Positions 27,201 to 38,839 of a DNA stretch of 64,000 nt are shown in pieces. Both the position numbers and the translations under genes were made by a program. The DNA is taken from the NCBI GenBank assembly GCA_036897445.1, contig JAYMTL010000100.1, forward strand, positions 1 through 64,000. The letters are read 5' to 3'. A model generated the notes under the pieces. It did not search any database. It saw only the letters and a list, made by a program, of their open reading frames with translations, and was not told the origin of the DNA. This DNA is from Pelargonium tetragonum. Lineage: Eukaryota; Streptophyta; Magnoliopsida; Geraniales; Geraniaceae. Within the stretch, counting starts at the first letter, position 1. Every line of letters starts with the position of its first letter.

Positions 27201-28064
27201 GGGTTATAACAGGCGAGCTTCAAAGAGGGGGTCCCTTGATTGAAGAGGTATAACTTATTACCGATTTCAAGAATAACCTACTTAAAAAGGGCCCGGTTTG
27301 TCCAAATAGGATTCCGTACAAGTCATTTTGATTTAGTTACTACAAAGTAGAATATAGATAGGAGACTCTCATTAAAATAAAAGAGACAAAGGTAATAGCA
27401 TAAAAAAATCAATCCTACATACAGGAAAGACTTTAACACAACGCGAACTTTGTATATTATCTCTTTATTTACCCGGGGTTTCTCTACTTGTAAAAGCCGC
27501 AAAAGTTAATCTTTAAATCTCTTTAATGGTGGTAAATTTCCTTTTCCTATTTATCTATACAGCATCTCTTAACTCTAGTTACAGTAAAACTAGGCCCTAC
27601 TTCATGCCCTTTATCTTACTTCGCAATTCCTGAGCGGTCCCTAAGTTTTGGCCTGGTAGCTGCCCTAATATAAAAGGAGAACTCTGAGCTTTTGGTCTTT
27701 TAACCGCTTTACGTACTACTAAGTATCTTATTAACAAAGGAAATTTTAACGGGATTCTCAAGAATACCTTTCTTACACTCCGTCTACGGCGAATACTAGG
27801 TAAGGTACTTTATATGTGTTAAAATTGCCAATAATAAAAGAAACCCAGGAATTTAAAGTAGAGCTTTGTTTAAATATTTGGAAGGCCTATTAGAAAAAAG
27901 AAATGCTGGGGACTTTAGAGACTGCGGCTTACTTAGGGGGGATGCCCTTTCTTTAAAACAGGATCCGATATACAAGGGAATTCCTAGTTAATCTGATTTT
28001 TCGCTTTCACTGTTTCCTTTTAGTTGTTGTGGGTTTCCCTTTTTAAGGTAATGCTAGAAAGATT
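21221..28064. other. Gene-free stretch
   Basis: No gene recognised in 6.8 kb. A tRNA-like patch at 24140-24185 (TTGCGGGTTCAAGCCCTAAG) has a T-arm-like loop but its acceptor and D arm cannot be completed. Started open frames here are all at or below 90 codons and without motifs. Palindromes GGATCC recur (24942, 25957, 27961) and GGGCCC at 25739 and 27289. Confidence 0.5.
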
Positions 28065-28099
28065 GGATTTTAGAAGCTTGCAATCTTTACCTCTTACAA
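28065..28099 (+). repeat. 35-nt exact direct repeat, copy 1
   Basis: The 35 bases from GGATTTTAGAAGCTTGCAAT to CTCTTACAA recur without change at 63281-63315. Similarity continues loosely downstream in both places (GAAGCCTTT about 35-40 bases on). It is the longest exact duplication I noticed in the window and lies outside any gene. It could be a recombination repeat or a remnant of a longer dispersed element. Confidence 0.85.
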
Positions 28100-28349
28100 A
28101 AAGACTTACTTTACTCTAGTGAAGCCTTTTCCGTTTCTTTGACCTTAACAATAAGTTAATGGTTAGGCATTCATTTCTATATTCCAAAAAGCGGAATAAG
28201 TAAGCATTGCAGAACGGAGACTTAACCATAACTTCCCTTATTTACTAAATTTTATTAGCTCTAGGTCTTTTACTCCAAAACTATTATCATTATCCAGAAT
28301 TGGAAACTTGATTTTCTACTAATTCCTTCTCCTATTTATAAACTGGGTC

Positions 28350-28906
28350 AGAAATAAGCACTTCTATTTACCCTAATACCATACCTTTTCGAAAGAAACC
28401 TAGAACCCAGAGATACACAAGAACAAATCTTACTCATCATACCTATACCTGCTACACTCTTCTTAACCTACTGTAGCCTTTTCTTAATACCTCTATCTAT
28501 ACCTATCTTAGTCTGGAGCTTTACCTTTGTTACGAGGAGCCAAACCTGTACCTGTATTCCCTACCTTACCGTAGCCTATGCTGCCTGTACTTTTGAATAT
28601 AATAAGGAAGTGTATGGAGTATATTATTTATTACCTATCATCTAAAGTTGTATTAGTTAGCAAGGAATAATATACACAGAAAGTTCTAGTTTGTAATAGA
28701 TAGGTAAGTGTAGGAATATAGATATAGTTGTTGGTCCTTGTTTAGTTGCCTAAGGTTGTATTAGGAGTACAGATATTCTTTAAGGGAGACTCCTCTTTGG
28801 AGGTTAAGGCCTTATAAAGGATAGGGAAGAATGACTCTTACCGACTGCAGTGTAACGAAGGAAGGTAATGTAATTACTAGTAATTATTAGGTATACTGAC
28901 TTGCGC
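28350..28906 (-). repeat. Family A copy with GLAPRN frame and 3' element
   Basis: A minus-strand open frame from 28627 to 28511 (39 codons, no ATG) reads TGSIGYGKVGNTGTG and then GLAPRNKGKAP. It matches the copy at 8.1-8.4 kb in both sequence and frame. The complementary plus-strand phase is also open over 28357-28644, because TTA, CTA and TCA are absent here, and should not be read as a second gene. Upstream of this frame on the minus strand (28906-28838) lies a well-preserved 3' element belonging to the next unit: GCGCAAGTC, a perfect 16-nt palindrome TAATTACTAGTAATTA, and CAGTCGGTAA. The two units here are therefore head to tail. The product is not recognised. Confidence 0.65.
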
Positions 28907-29352
28907 ACAACTGGGACACTAACAGCCTATTATTAGTCTCTTATTTCTTTTTGACTTAAAATCTTCCTCCTATACCTTTCTTATAAGCCCTTGTAGTATT
29001 TATTATTAGGAGATAGGCTTTCTTAAGTCTTAAAAAGTTAAGTAAGGGGTCTTCTTATTCCTCCCGGTATTGCTCTTAGGATTCCCCGTACCAAGTAGAG
29101 CTAATGGATTCCTTTTATTTACTAGTAAGGACCTATTTACCTATTTTTATAGAAGTAGAAGTAAGTTTTCTAGATAGTTATAGAATGTATAATATTGTTG
29201 TTTAAGGGATATTCCTCCTGTTCCCTGCTTAATCTTCTCTCAGCTAGAACTCTCTTTAGGGCTATACTCTTAATTACATTACCTGTCTTAGCAGTACTCT
29301 TACTGGGGTATGGAACTTCCCGTCGTAACCTATAGACATTGTATTCCCTATT
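28907..29352 (-). repeat. Family A copy with KTGNVIKSIALKR frame
   Basis: A 60-codon minus-strand open frame (29352 to 29173, no ATG) includes SKSTAKTGNVIKSIALKRVL. SIALKR recurs at 38.6 kb, and KTGN at 54.1 kb. Further along the same strand (29105 to 29045) ALLGTGNPKSNTGRNKKTP resembles GNGKTGTRNPNKKKR at 8.3 kb. The 3' element at 28906-28838 ends the unit. Composition is Lys/Arg/Ser-rich with no membrane segment. This is one of the better-preserved copies. Confidence 0.65.
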
Positions 29353-31277
29353 TCATTAAATTAAAGAAGTATAGGATACTTGTATGATAAAGTCGGAGCC
29401 TTTTACTAATTAATGACGTAATTCTTCCAGGTCTCCGGCAGCTTTAGAGTTTTCCTGCAATTACCTCTTTACTGAAATATCTTACTGACTCTTTTGTTTG
29501 AGCAACAAACAAAAGGAGGGTCCTAAGATATTAGAATAGAAGGGAGTTAAAAAACACAAAACAACAGGCTTATTGCCAAATTGTGCTTACTATTCCCGCC
29601 GACCTAAAACTCCTGTAAAATTGAAATTTACTGTAGCGGAACTCCTTATTTACAATTAATGAAAATACTTGTGCATCATAACTTCTAAATTTTCTTATAC
29701 AAGCGACTAATAGTGCTACTTGCCCTATCTTACTGGATTTACTCGGTAGAGTACTTCTTAGTATAAGGAACTCCTGTACTTGTATCAGTGAAACCAGTGA
29801 CTCTAAACAAGATTGACGTAAAGTATACTTATAAATTAAGTAAAAGCCTGTTCCATACTTTTTACAAGAACTTCCGCTAGAGGGTTCGAAACGTTGACCC
29901 AATTAGAATTTATTTTACCAGACTTGAACCTACAGGTTTTGGGTGAGGGAACTCATGTAATACCCGCCTTTTTTATTCCGAAAACTTTTCAATTGAAACT
30001 TGGGAAGCTTTTTGTGCCTCAAAAATAAGCAGGGACCTCCGAAGTTATTATCTAGAGCGTCTTAAATCTAGGGTAGTACAAAAAGTATCTAACAGTAATT
30101 CGACTCTCGGGGGTATAACTCCGGAACACTTGTTTATAAACTATCTAATTCCAAGTAGTTATTAACCGCTTTTAAGTCCAAGACTTAGAAGTAGGTAAAT
30201 CCTTTATTCAATTCAGGTATTCAATTCAGGGCGGTTTCTACGCGGGATGCCTTCTATAGAGGTTTAAGTCCTTTTTCGATAAGGCTATGCTCTCCAGAGC
30301 TTTGGTTGGAACAATAGTACTCAATGTAAGGCTTTTTTTCTCGAATTTATACTATTGAAGGCAATATTAACCCGTTATCTTTGTAGTCTATACATCAAAA
30401 ATCTGGGAGCTACTCCTTAATTTAAGGGGTTGTCTGATACAGTTCGGCTTATATTACAGAACTTTACCCTTTTTATGATAAAATTGCATAGTGTAGGCTT
30501 TCGCTAATAGTGTACTACGTAATACTTGTTGTTAAAGTACGCTCTATAAAAGATTAGAGCAACCCTTGCGATCTGGATGCGCAATACTATACTGCAATCC
30601 TAATAAAACCTTTTTTCAATTCAATAAGGGCACTTATATATTTTTCTTTTCTTTTATATAAGTGTTTTCTTAAAAGGTTATGTTTATCTGGAATACTCGA
30701 GTCGAGGAAACTCGGATAAGAACATGAAACACTTTTGATAGGATCCTATATAGTTTAACTAGAGGGCTTACACTAAACAAGTATTTAGAAAGGGAACTTG
30801 AATTTTGACTCTTTCACGAAAATGTAAATAAGGATCCCTTATAGCATCAAAAACTTAAGTTGGTGCTGTCCCTAAAAAGCGTACCCCAGTAGTATCCCCA
30901 TTATATCTCGTTTTCCTGTGAAATTCTTTGTCAAAAGTGTAGGGCGGGCTGAGTAAAAGGTAATTAAGCTAGTTAGCAAGTCTATTTCTTTTCTAGCATT
31001 ATTATATTTAGCTGGTAAGACTTTAACCGGGAGGCCCGGGGTTTAGTAGCCAAAGTACATAAAAAATACAAGGGTTATGGTGCTTTATATAACAGTGCAC
31101 TCTTGAAGAGGATATCCTTAAAATGCCTTTTGTCTTTAATTGTATGAGTATTCTCTCTTAAATCTAGTTTTTCATTTTCTAGTATCCTTTGTGAGTATCC
31201 CTATTTAGCCGTTAGATTTTGAATACTTACTTAGATAAGGCTTAAAGTCAAGCTCAGCTGATTTAAGAAAGGTTTTA
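29353..31277. other. Gene-free stretch with small repeats
   Basis: No gene recognised. It contains a perfect 10-bp hairpin (29491-29500 with 29506-29515, loop AGCAA) and an exact tandem duplication of a 13-mer (TATTCAATTCAGG, 30205-30230). A 110-codon open frame on the minus strand (29902-29570) has no motif and is within chance expectation. A T-arm-like patch near 29910-29960 does not complete a cloverleaf. Confidence 0.5.
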
Positions 31278-32770
31278 TTGTATCTATGTCCTAAAAGTAA
31301 CATATTATATACATTGGACTGCTTTCAACTGCATAGGGTAGATCGGGTCAGTCCAGACTCCCCTTCTCCTTACAAATTCCAACTGCTTCGACAAGAGCTA
31401 CAATTCCTTAGGCTCGTTTCTTTTAGCTGCAAACAAATTCACTGGCTTACAAAGAACGGATTCTCTATATTCATATTCAGTTCTCCTCCAATTCGAAACG
31501 TAAACCAACGGCATTCCACTTGACTTCTACTTAGAGATGCATCAAAATTGTGTTTCTCTTCTATTTAAGAAAGCTTTCCTCTTTCTAGAAGTGCCCAATT
31601 CCTAGTAGAGAGTGTAGATAAGTCAATAGCTAGTCCTTAAATGTTATTCTTATATACATTGGAATTAATACACCGGCTTACAAATTAGCAAACACAGATA
31701 TCGGATTAAGACAATAGAAAGCTCTCTAAGAGAATCTGTTTCCATTAGCAGCAAGAGAAAGGGATTGGCTATAAGAGTTGGGAATTAGGTACACCAGCTA
31801 ACAAAGCCAAGGTTAATGAATACAATTACACTGTCTTTCACCATCAACTAGACAGTACAACTCCTATCTACACTAAACTAAGAAGAGTCCCTCTCAGGAC
31901 TCTAAGATTCATGTGTGTTCCTTATATTAGTATTGGTTAGAAAAGAGCGGATTATTAGGTTTGGTCCTAAGAAGAGAAGAACTTCACCGTCTTACAAGAA
32001 TTTATGGTATTGACTATCCCATTAGACTAGAATAAGTTTATTTAACTCCACTAGCAATACAGTTTCCTAAACTATCTATTCTAAATTCCTAGGACTCTAC
32101 ACAACTAGAACAAGGAATTCTATGAATCCTTTATTTGTCGGCTATAAGCTTACATCGCTTCGCTTGGTTAGGCTCTTTTTGGACTGTTAGCAACAGAAGA
32201 ATTAAGACTATATAAAAAGAGGACTTTCTATTAGAGTGGGCTCATTCAAAGGACTGTCTTCCATTAGAACAACTCTTAAACTCCTTTAGCAACACCGGCT
32301 TCCAAGCAAGAGAGGGTCCTAACTAGCTCATACAGAAACAAGCTACACTGCAACAGCAAACAAGGACAGCGACTAAGATTCTCAGTATTCAGTATTCAAT
32401 TTTTAGACTCATTTTTTAGCTGCCACCTACAAGACAAGAAGTTTTTAAACACCTTTGCTTGCTATACAGATAGCTTGCTTCGGCTACAACAAACAAAACA
32501 ATGTTAGAGAATCTAGAATCAGTTATCCTCCTTTACCGACAATGTTGATAGCTCACTTGCTAGGATGTACAGTCTAGCTTTTAAGAAAGGGCACTAAGAA
32601 GAGTAATTAGAGTTAGCTCAAAAACTAAATGGACAGGTTAGTTAGGAAATTCAGAGAGTTCCTAACCCGGAATTCTTAGGCGCCTCTCACAAGGAAGACT
32701 TTTACCGATACCTCAGTGACTGTAGGACATTAGAACAAGGAGGATTTTAGGAGGGTTTTAGAGTTAGGTA
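31278..32770 (+). repeat. Family C pyrimidine-rich repeat region
   Basis: This 1.5 kb stands out by its higher G+C and recurring words: CCATTAGCA, TTAGCAACACCGGCTT, CACCGGCTTACAAA, TTAGAACAACTC. The same words return at 37.8, 40.6, 61-62.6 and 63.4 kb. Plus-strand frames are open for short stretches with Leu/Gln-rich peptides (LLRQELQFLRLVSFSCKQIH, LEQLLNSFSNTGFQAR, HKEDFYRYLSDCRTLEQ). One of these (NKEFYESFI, 32109-32135) has a counterpart at 63.47 kb. The 81-codon frame 31278-31523 is part of this region. The peptides suggest decayed internal repeats of a coding sequence, but I cannot name a family. Confidence 0.45.
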
Positions 32771-34049
32771 GGCTTTGTAGGAAGAGTTGGAGAAAGATTT
32801 CCTTGTTTTGGAGTTTTCCTAATTGGGCCACCTTTAGTTATTAAGATTAAGTTTAGGGGAACTCTAGAACTTCTCTTCGCTTCTTTTTTTAGGGCAACGT
32901 TTTTCCACTAAAAAGTACTCGTAATTATAGAATGCCTTTGTGCAAGGTCCCTGATGAGATCTTGCCTTACACGGGATTTGCCTTAAGAGTTGAGGAGTGA
33001 GTTCTTTAAAATATGAAACGGATTCTACAATAATATTGAAAAGGGTCCCTACTGATTTACTTTTTTAAGAATTGCCTTGCTCTACGAGGCGCTACCCGTA
33101 TAAATAGAAGGTATTCCTAGAATAAAACGCTTTACTTACACGCTTATTCGGCTTTATTTGGAACTCTCCAAAAGTCTTGGGTACTCCTACGTCCTGCAAA
33201 AGCTAAACCTCTTTTGAAGAATAAGGAATATATCCCGGTTCCGAATATTATATAGAACAAAAGTAGTTGCACTCTCAGGAAATCCATAAGGCTATGCTAA
33301 TTAAAGTCTTAGGCAAAAAAACTGACTCTAGTTATAAACTCCGCTACCAACCCATTTATTCTGAAAAAATTGACTTGCCCCGATATCTTTTTATTATCTC
33401 TTGTTAATATTACCTAAGAGGGGTCTTCGCCAAATTTTGTATAAGTATTAAAGGTTTTCGCAGCCTGCTTTTCGACAAATAAAGGAATTAGGCATATTAT
33501 TTATATAGATGTATAAGGAATTCTTGAGTACAGGTTTAGTCAAGTCTTTTTAGTACAAATTCACAAGAAAGGGGGCCTTTTTTATAGCTCTTGGGTTTAT
33601 AGGCTCTCACGTTACCTTTCCTAGATAGTATACTATCTTTTCCGAGTATGTGGTATAACGTGGTTAATTAACAGCTTTTTGGTAAGTAAATGGGACACTT
33701 GTAATTGGGAATCTTTTAATTTAAGAAGTCCAAAGGATACAGAATTGTGGATACTTATATACGAATGTAACTGAAAGCTTAGAGGAAACGAGTAATTAAA
33801 GGCACCTAGTAGAAAGGGGTTTATTTCCTTTTATTCAACCTATTTGTATTGGCATAAAAAAAAGATACTATGCTGGTGGTAACAACGACAAGGATTTCAA
33901 AGCAAAGAAAGAGGGAATCCTTTATAATATGTAATAATGGAAAAAGAATAGGTTCTTCCTATTTAGTTTAAGTTTAGCCCCTACTAGACTTTAAACTTTC
34001 TATTTCCCCGGGACTCCCCGCTTACTAAAACTGGCTAAGGAAGAGAATA
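32771..34049. other. Gene-free stretch
   Basis: Nothing beyond AT-rich sequence and isolated palindromes. No motif-bearing frame was seen on either strand. Confidence 0.5.
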
Positions 34050-34470
34050 AAACTACCTAGACCTATCCTTTTATAATAGCTGTACCAGTAGCTTCGGTCT
34101 TACTAGGATTCTCATGGGCTATACTTAACCTTATAACAACAAGTTAAAGTGACTTCTTAAACACTTATGAGTGCCCCCCTGTACTTGAAATCCTAAAAAT
34201 GCTTATTCACTTGTTTGTTACTCTTCATAATACCTTGTTTTTTAGGAGCAACCTACTTCTTAACTTTCTTATTAATAACTATCCTCTTAGTAAGACCGGA
34301 ACTCCGTATCTTAGGGTTCTCAGCTGTCTCATGGGCTATACACTTACTATTGATTGACTTAATGTACCCCTTATCCTTAGGAAAACTATACAGAATAGCA
34401 GATCCCTCAGCTCTATATTTACTGGGAACACATTATTTTAGACCTAGAGGAGACAAAGGAACAACATAAG
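34050..34470 (-). repeat. Family A, two adjacent partial copies
   Basis: The minus strand holds an open frame of 59 codons (34432 to 34256, no ATG) with KCIAHETAENPKIRSSGLTK and then RIVINKKVKK. Next to it (about 34140 to 34075) SIAHENPSKTEATGTAII repeats the same theme. SIAHNKRALVLE at 62.6 kb and LALAHKRSITPK at 35.3 kb are related readings. The plus strand also carries an 84-codon ATG-started frame (34215-34469) that looks membrane-like (MLLFIIPCFLGATYFL). It is probably the complement of the basic frame: Lys/Arg/Ile codons read backwards give Leu/Phe/Tyr-rich peptides. No 3' element was seen on this copy. Confidence 0.5.
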
Positions 34471-35315
34471 TATACAAGCAAGCTTGCCTCACTCTCCTAT
34501 TTCTATTTACTGTTCCAAATACTAAAGCGGAACATTATGAAACCCCTCCTTTCTTTGCAAGATATCCCAGCGAAACTCCTAACAAAAAACTTCCTCAATA
34601 AAAACTCAATTAGGAAGAGAGCCCTCAAAGGAACTCCTTTTATCTATTTATTTCTTACTTTTTAATCCGGAAACAGAGGAGCTCACTTCCTGAAGAAAAG
34701 ACCCCGGAACGCCAAATAGCGTTTCCCTTTTACTTACATCCTTCTTAAATATAGGTTAGATCCCACCTTGAGCCTGGTTTTACAATTCCCATTTCCTGCA
34801 TTAATTATAGGGACGAAGAAGAAAACGACACCCCTGTTTACTTAATACTTAGCTTCCATTAGCAACTTTTTAATTTGATGAAGTGTAAGTTATAAAAAGA
34901 AAAGCAGAATTCCCTAACTATCCCTACTACTAAACTAGCCCAAAAAGATAAGAAAAAAGCTTGACTTCTACATACAAAAGTCCTTATTATCCAGAACCAG
35001 AATTGTAAACCAGAAACCAAAGGAACACGCAACATCTTACCTTTTCAATTCCTTAAATGCCCTTTCAAATTAGTAATGAGTTATAAAAATTCCTAGGGAC
35101 AATTCACTGCCCTTCTGGGTTAAATAGAGATACTAATAAACAGGGGTGAGAAAGATATCGTACGCAGACTTTGCTTCCGAGTTTCATGAGCTAGACTTTC
35201 CCTTTTCTAAAATAGAGACCCCTATTTCAAAGAATAAACCCATTATTCACTTTTTTTTGGCTTTGGGAATCCATTATAACTCTTTATTTGAAAAAATCTT
35301 ATTATTGACTTCTTT

Positions 35316-35435
35316 CTAAATGACTTGTTGTTTCGGAGTTATACTTCTTTTATGAGCTAGAGCTAGAAGAGATGTTGGAGTACGAAATATAGCGGTAGGA
35401 GAGATACCCGTCTTATGGAGCTTGTTGTTAGGCAT
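35316..35435 (-). repeat. Family A copy with complete small ATG open frame
   Basis: A 39-residue open frame begins at ATG (35435) and ends at TAG (35318-35316). It runs MPNNKLHKTGISPTAI, then FRTPTSLLALAHKRSITPKQ. KTGIS and the pattern LL-(A/S)-x-A-x-K-R match RTGISLRSPGIIARK and LLESIALKR at 38.6 kb. It is the only KTGIS-type copy with an ATG at the front. No ribosome-binding motif is evident and the 3' element is absent. It could be a truncated copy or a micro-ORF. The plus-strand reading over the same bases is Leu-rich and is taken as the shadow. Confidence 0.45.
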
Positions 35436-35530
35436 ATGGATACTTGTATTATAGAAGAGTCTTATTGTATTACTGTTGATATATTGTTATATAAGATGGT
35501 ATAGGAGTTTAAAGGATAGTATCTCTCCTC

Positions 35531-37839
35531 CCCTTGTTCTTATCGAAAATGAGTACGTTCTTTTAAAACCTGTAACACGGACCTACACCAACCTAAAAGT
35601 AGGAATATATTCTGAAGATATAATGAAGCAAAAAATAGAATAAGGACTCGTAGTTCCATGCCCACGATCCAGGCTTGCTTATAAAAAGAAAAAAGATATA
35701 AAGACGAAGTTTTACCTACGATTACTAAGAAAACTTCGACTTTCGCCGGGTTAAAAATTGGCTAAGAAAAAAGGTTCGGGAATTTCCAAGCTTTTTCCGG
35801 GCTTAATCTGAATAACTTTCTACTAGGACATCAAAAGTAATAAGGTTAAAATCTGGAATACCTTATACAAAGGTAAGGGCCCTTTTTCAATACACACTTA
35901 CATATTTTCCCACTTTACGAGTCCTTTACTAAAGTAAATGACTTATCGAGCCCGGCTCGGCTACTTTATTCCAAGATATCGACTCTACAGACATCTATTT
36001 ACTTGAGGGCATTATTATAGCATATAGCACTCAATTTTCGAGTCAACATTTCATTCGTTTAAATTAGAAAGCGCGGGACATCCACCTAAACTTTTATATT
36101 CATTTTTACCCATCTTGACAGAACAAAAGCACTCTTTTAAGTTAAGGATAAAATTGATAAAAATTAATACAGGGTTTTTAGCATAATAGAAATATGTTCC
36201 GCTATTTACTTTTTCAGTATCCCTATCTTCCTTGTAAAAATGAGTTGAGTCTATATAATAACAAGTGTTTTCTTTTTCTCGCTTCCCTTTTTTGCGGAAG
36301 CACACTTAGTAAGTTTTTTTAAGCCAATTTTTATTGTATTTATTGTGCGATCCTTGTGTTGCCGAAGAATCCTGGAGAAATTGCTTTTATATGCCTAACT
36401 CTAAAATATAACGAGCCTCTTATAAAAAAGGAACTATACCTCTCAAATTCCTAAAGTCTTTTGTAGAGGCCATTAAGGGTTTCTTTTTATCCGAGTAAGT
36501 AGGAGTTTTGGCTAGTAGTAAAAAGAGTATCATACTCTCACTTCATTATAAAGACTTCATATAAGTTAGAAATCCATCTTTTCACATCAAAGGGGCTCCT
36601 CATAGAATTATTGAAGTTGACTTTAGTTCTATAGATTGGGTAACTATCCATAAAGTGGGGTTCAAAAAACCCTGTAGACAAAGCGCTCATATAGGCCACT
36701 CCGAGCTCTCTATGACATTCCAGGTATGTTTCACTTACAAAAAACTTTAGTTTAAGGTCGGCTTCTTTGAAAGACTCCTGGTAAATTGCTTACTCAAAAA
36801 GGATTCTCCCGAGCTTTATTACTCTTTAAAGAAAACTGCTACTTAAATAAAAAACTCTAACACAACTGCATTTTAGGCTCTCGGAATCTTACGGATACTC
36901 TTGTGATATAAGTACTCTGTAACTGTTATTTGGGTGAATTTTTAGTGTTTTAAAAAGTCTTTCCGTCTCTAAAAAAAGCTCCGCAAATTCCCGAATATTG
37001 CTTCGTTAGCACTTCTTTTTCTTTTTGGAATTTTTAGGCTATTTTTGCTTACATCAACTCTTTAGCCAGGAGAGGGGTGCTACAGCCTTGTTATAGGGTA
37101 AATACTCTTATTAGGGCACATAATTCATATACAAGTTCTAAACAATTTCTATTGTGGGATTCTACTCTAGAGTATAAGAGAGTATAAGGAAGATTTTATG
37201 TACTCTACGAGGGGTTAGAGTAAGCCAATTTATAATTATTTGAAAAAAGAGTCTAACGGGAGACCCTGTGGTAAGCCCGAAAATAGAAACTAGTTAGGCC
37301 TGTCAGATTTTTTTTAACTTGAATACTTGGAAGGAGAGATCTATATGTTCATAAAAGTCTTGCAATTATAAACTTCATGATAGGTTCTTCGCTTTTCAAG
37401 GACTAAACAAACCTCTCATCCGGGCTTTTTTCACTAAATTAGAAGAAACTTTCTGAGTCTATATAGAAAGACTCGCGGGAGATACCTATAAAATAAAATA
37501 GAACTGAATTAAAACAAGCGGTAAAGTAAGAAATTGCTTTGTATAAAGAGCCTATTAGCAGACTAAGTATCTTGACTAAGGATAGTTAAAACCAAACTTT
37601 GCCTATTCTTTCATAGTATATTACCCCCTTAAACCCAGTGGGGAAATTAGGAGCCCCTATTGTGATAAAGGCTGGAATAAAGGCAATTCTCTACTCAAAG
37701 GCCTCGGAATTTCTTCTTTACAGAAATAAAGAAAGAAAACTAAGACATAAGCTATAGTACGAATCCCTATACTTGTAACTCCTAGTCGATAAAACCCTCT
37801 AAACGGATATCACAAATCTAATAAGAAAAGGCTCTATTT
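35531..37839. other. Gene-free stretch
   Basis: No gene recognised. Small open frames (for example 84 codons at 36305-36051, minus strand) carry no motif. GGGCCC occurs at 35877. Confidence 0.5.
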
Positions 37840-38265
37840 ACCAGCTATCCCATTAGAGTCTATCCGCTTAGAAGATAGATATAAGAGCTCCAGCTACAAC
37901 AAATAGAAAGAAAAGTATGTATATTCCAAAGAACAAAAGAATCCGGTTTCCTATTGTCAAAGATAAAGAGCTTTGGTTGGACCACCTTTAACACCACTAA
38001 GGACCGCTTTCCCTAACAAATGAAATAGAAACTAATGCACTAAAAGGATACCTTCATTGATTATCTATTAGAACTAATAAAAATTCTTAGGATTATCTGG
38101 TTTACAACAAAAACTCTGAGGGAATTACTCTTTGCATAAACTCCAGTAGAATAAGAATAGGCATGTCAAGAACGAAATGAACAACTGTCAAAAGATCTAC
38201 AATTCCTAGAGTCTCCTAACTATCTAGTCTCTAAATCCTAGGAATATCCACTAAGAGAGAAAGCC
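37840..38265 (+). repeat. Family C fragment
   Basis: Pyrimidine-rich words reappear here (ATTAGAGTCTATCCGCTTAG, CCACCTTTAACACCACTAAG, ATTAGAACTAATAAA). A plus-strand frame reads RLYLPAIPLESIRLEDRYKS, and further on ERNEQLSKDLQFLESPNYLV, which recalls RQELQFLRLVS at 31.4 kb. The peptides are Leu/Glu/Ser-rich and stop-interrupted. No protein family was recognised. Confidence 0.35.
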
Positions 38266-38274
38266 TTGTAGTTT

Positions 38275-38313
38275 ACGCCGCCTACTTTTTAATGAAGCAA
38301 AAGTAGGAGACGT
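38275..38313. repeat. Imperfect hairpin
   Basis: CCTACTTTT (38281-38289) pairs perfectly with AAAAGTAGG (38299-38307) around a 9-nt loop. The stem extends outward through a mismatch, a C-G pair, a second mismatch and ACG/CGT, to 38275 and 38313. No gene lies next to it. Its role is unknown. Confidence 0.5.
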
Positions 38314-38494
38314 ATAACTGACTGGAATTCCCTTAGGAAAGCTAGCCCACAGATAGCTACACCGAAATCAAAAGAAAAATGCTAGCCAAGAGCCTTTCGC
38401 GAATTAGAGCTTTAGTATAAGGGAAATTCCTCCAGTACTTTGGGTTTATCGTTAGGGAGGAAGCAGTCTTACTTAATAGGAATAGGAGTACTTG

Positions 38495-38830
38495 TTACCG
38501 ACCAGAGGGGTGCCGAAGTAAGGTTAATGCTTAAAAATATAGTATTATAGTCAACCTTACACTATGACATCCCACAACTGCTTATGGACATCTATCTCTA
38601 CACCTATTTTGGAGATATAAAACCTTTCCCAGCTTAGTCTTCCTCTTTAGAGCTATACTCTCTAGCAATATCTTAATCTTACGAGCTATAATACCGGGAC
38701 TCCTAAGGGAGATACCCGTTCTTTGTACCTCTCTTCTTGATTTGGTAAGGAAGTAAAAGATTCTATTATGTATTAGATAGTTAATGTAAAAAATTATAAT
38801 ATTAATATAGTTTGACTCTTTATTACTTAG
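38495..38830 (-). repeat. Family A copy with the longest coding-like frame
   Basis: A minus-strand open frame from 38830 to 38582 (82 codons, no ATG) contains VQRTGISLRSPGIIARKIKI, followed by LLESIALKRKTKLGKVL. It shares KTGIS/RTGIS with 35.3 kb and SIALKR with 29.3 kb. The first about 28 codons are AT-driven (Asn/Ile/Tyr) and may lie outside the original sequence. The 3' element (38567 to 38495) follows only 15 bases after the stop: GTGTAAGGTTGAC ... GGTCGGTAA. This is the clearest case of the order coding part then 3' element. A short basic product that binds nucleic acid is conceivable, but no known domain is recognised. Confidence 0.65.
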
Positions 38831-38839
38831 TTATTAGTT

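Noticed and set aside
29570-29902. 110-codon minus-strand frame next to a family A copy
   Set aside because: No shared motif with the family, no recognised domain, and chance length.
29910-29960. tRNA-Pro-like text (TTTTGGGT) on the plus strand
   Set aside because: The flanking bases do not pair as an anticodon stem.
34215-34469. Membrane-protein-like 84-codon frame on the plus strand (MLLFIIPCFLGATYFL...)
   Set aside because: It is the complement of a Lys/Arg/Ile-rich family A frame on the minus strand. Hydrophobic readings of this kind arise when such codons are read backwards, and the minus-strand motifs recur in other copies.
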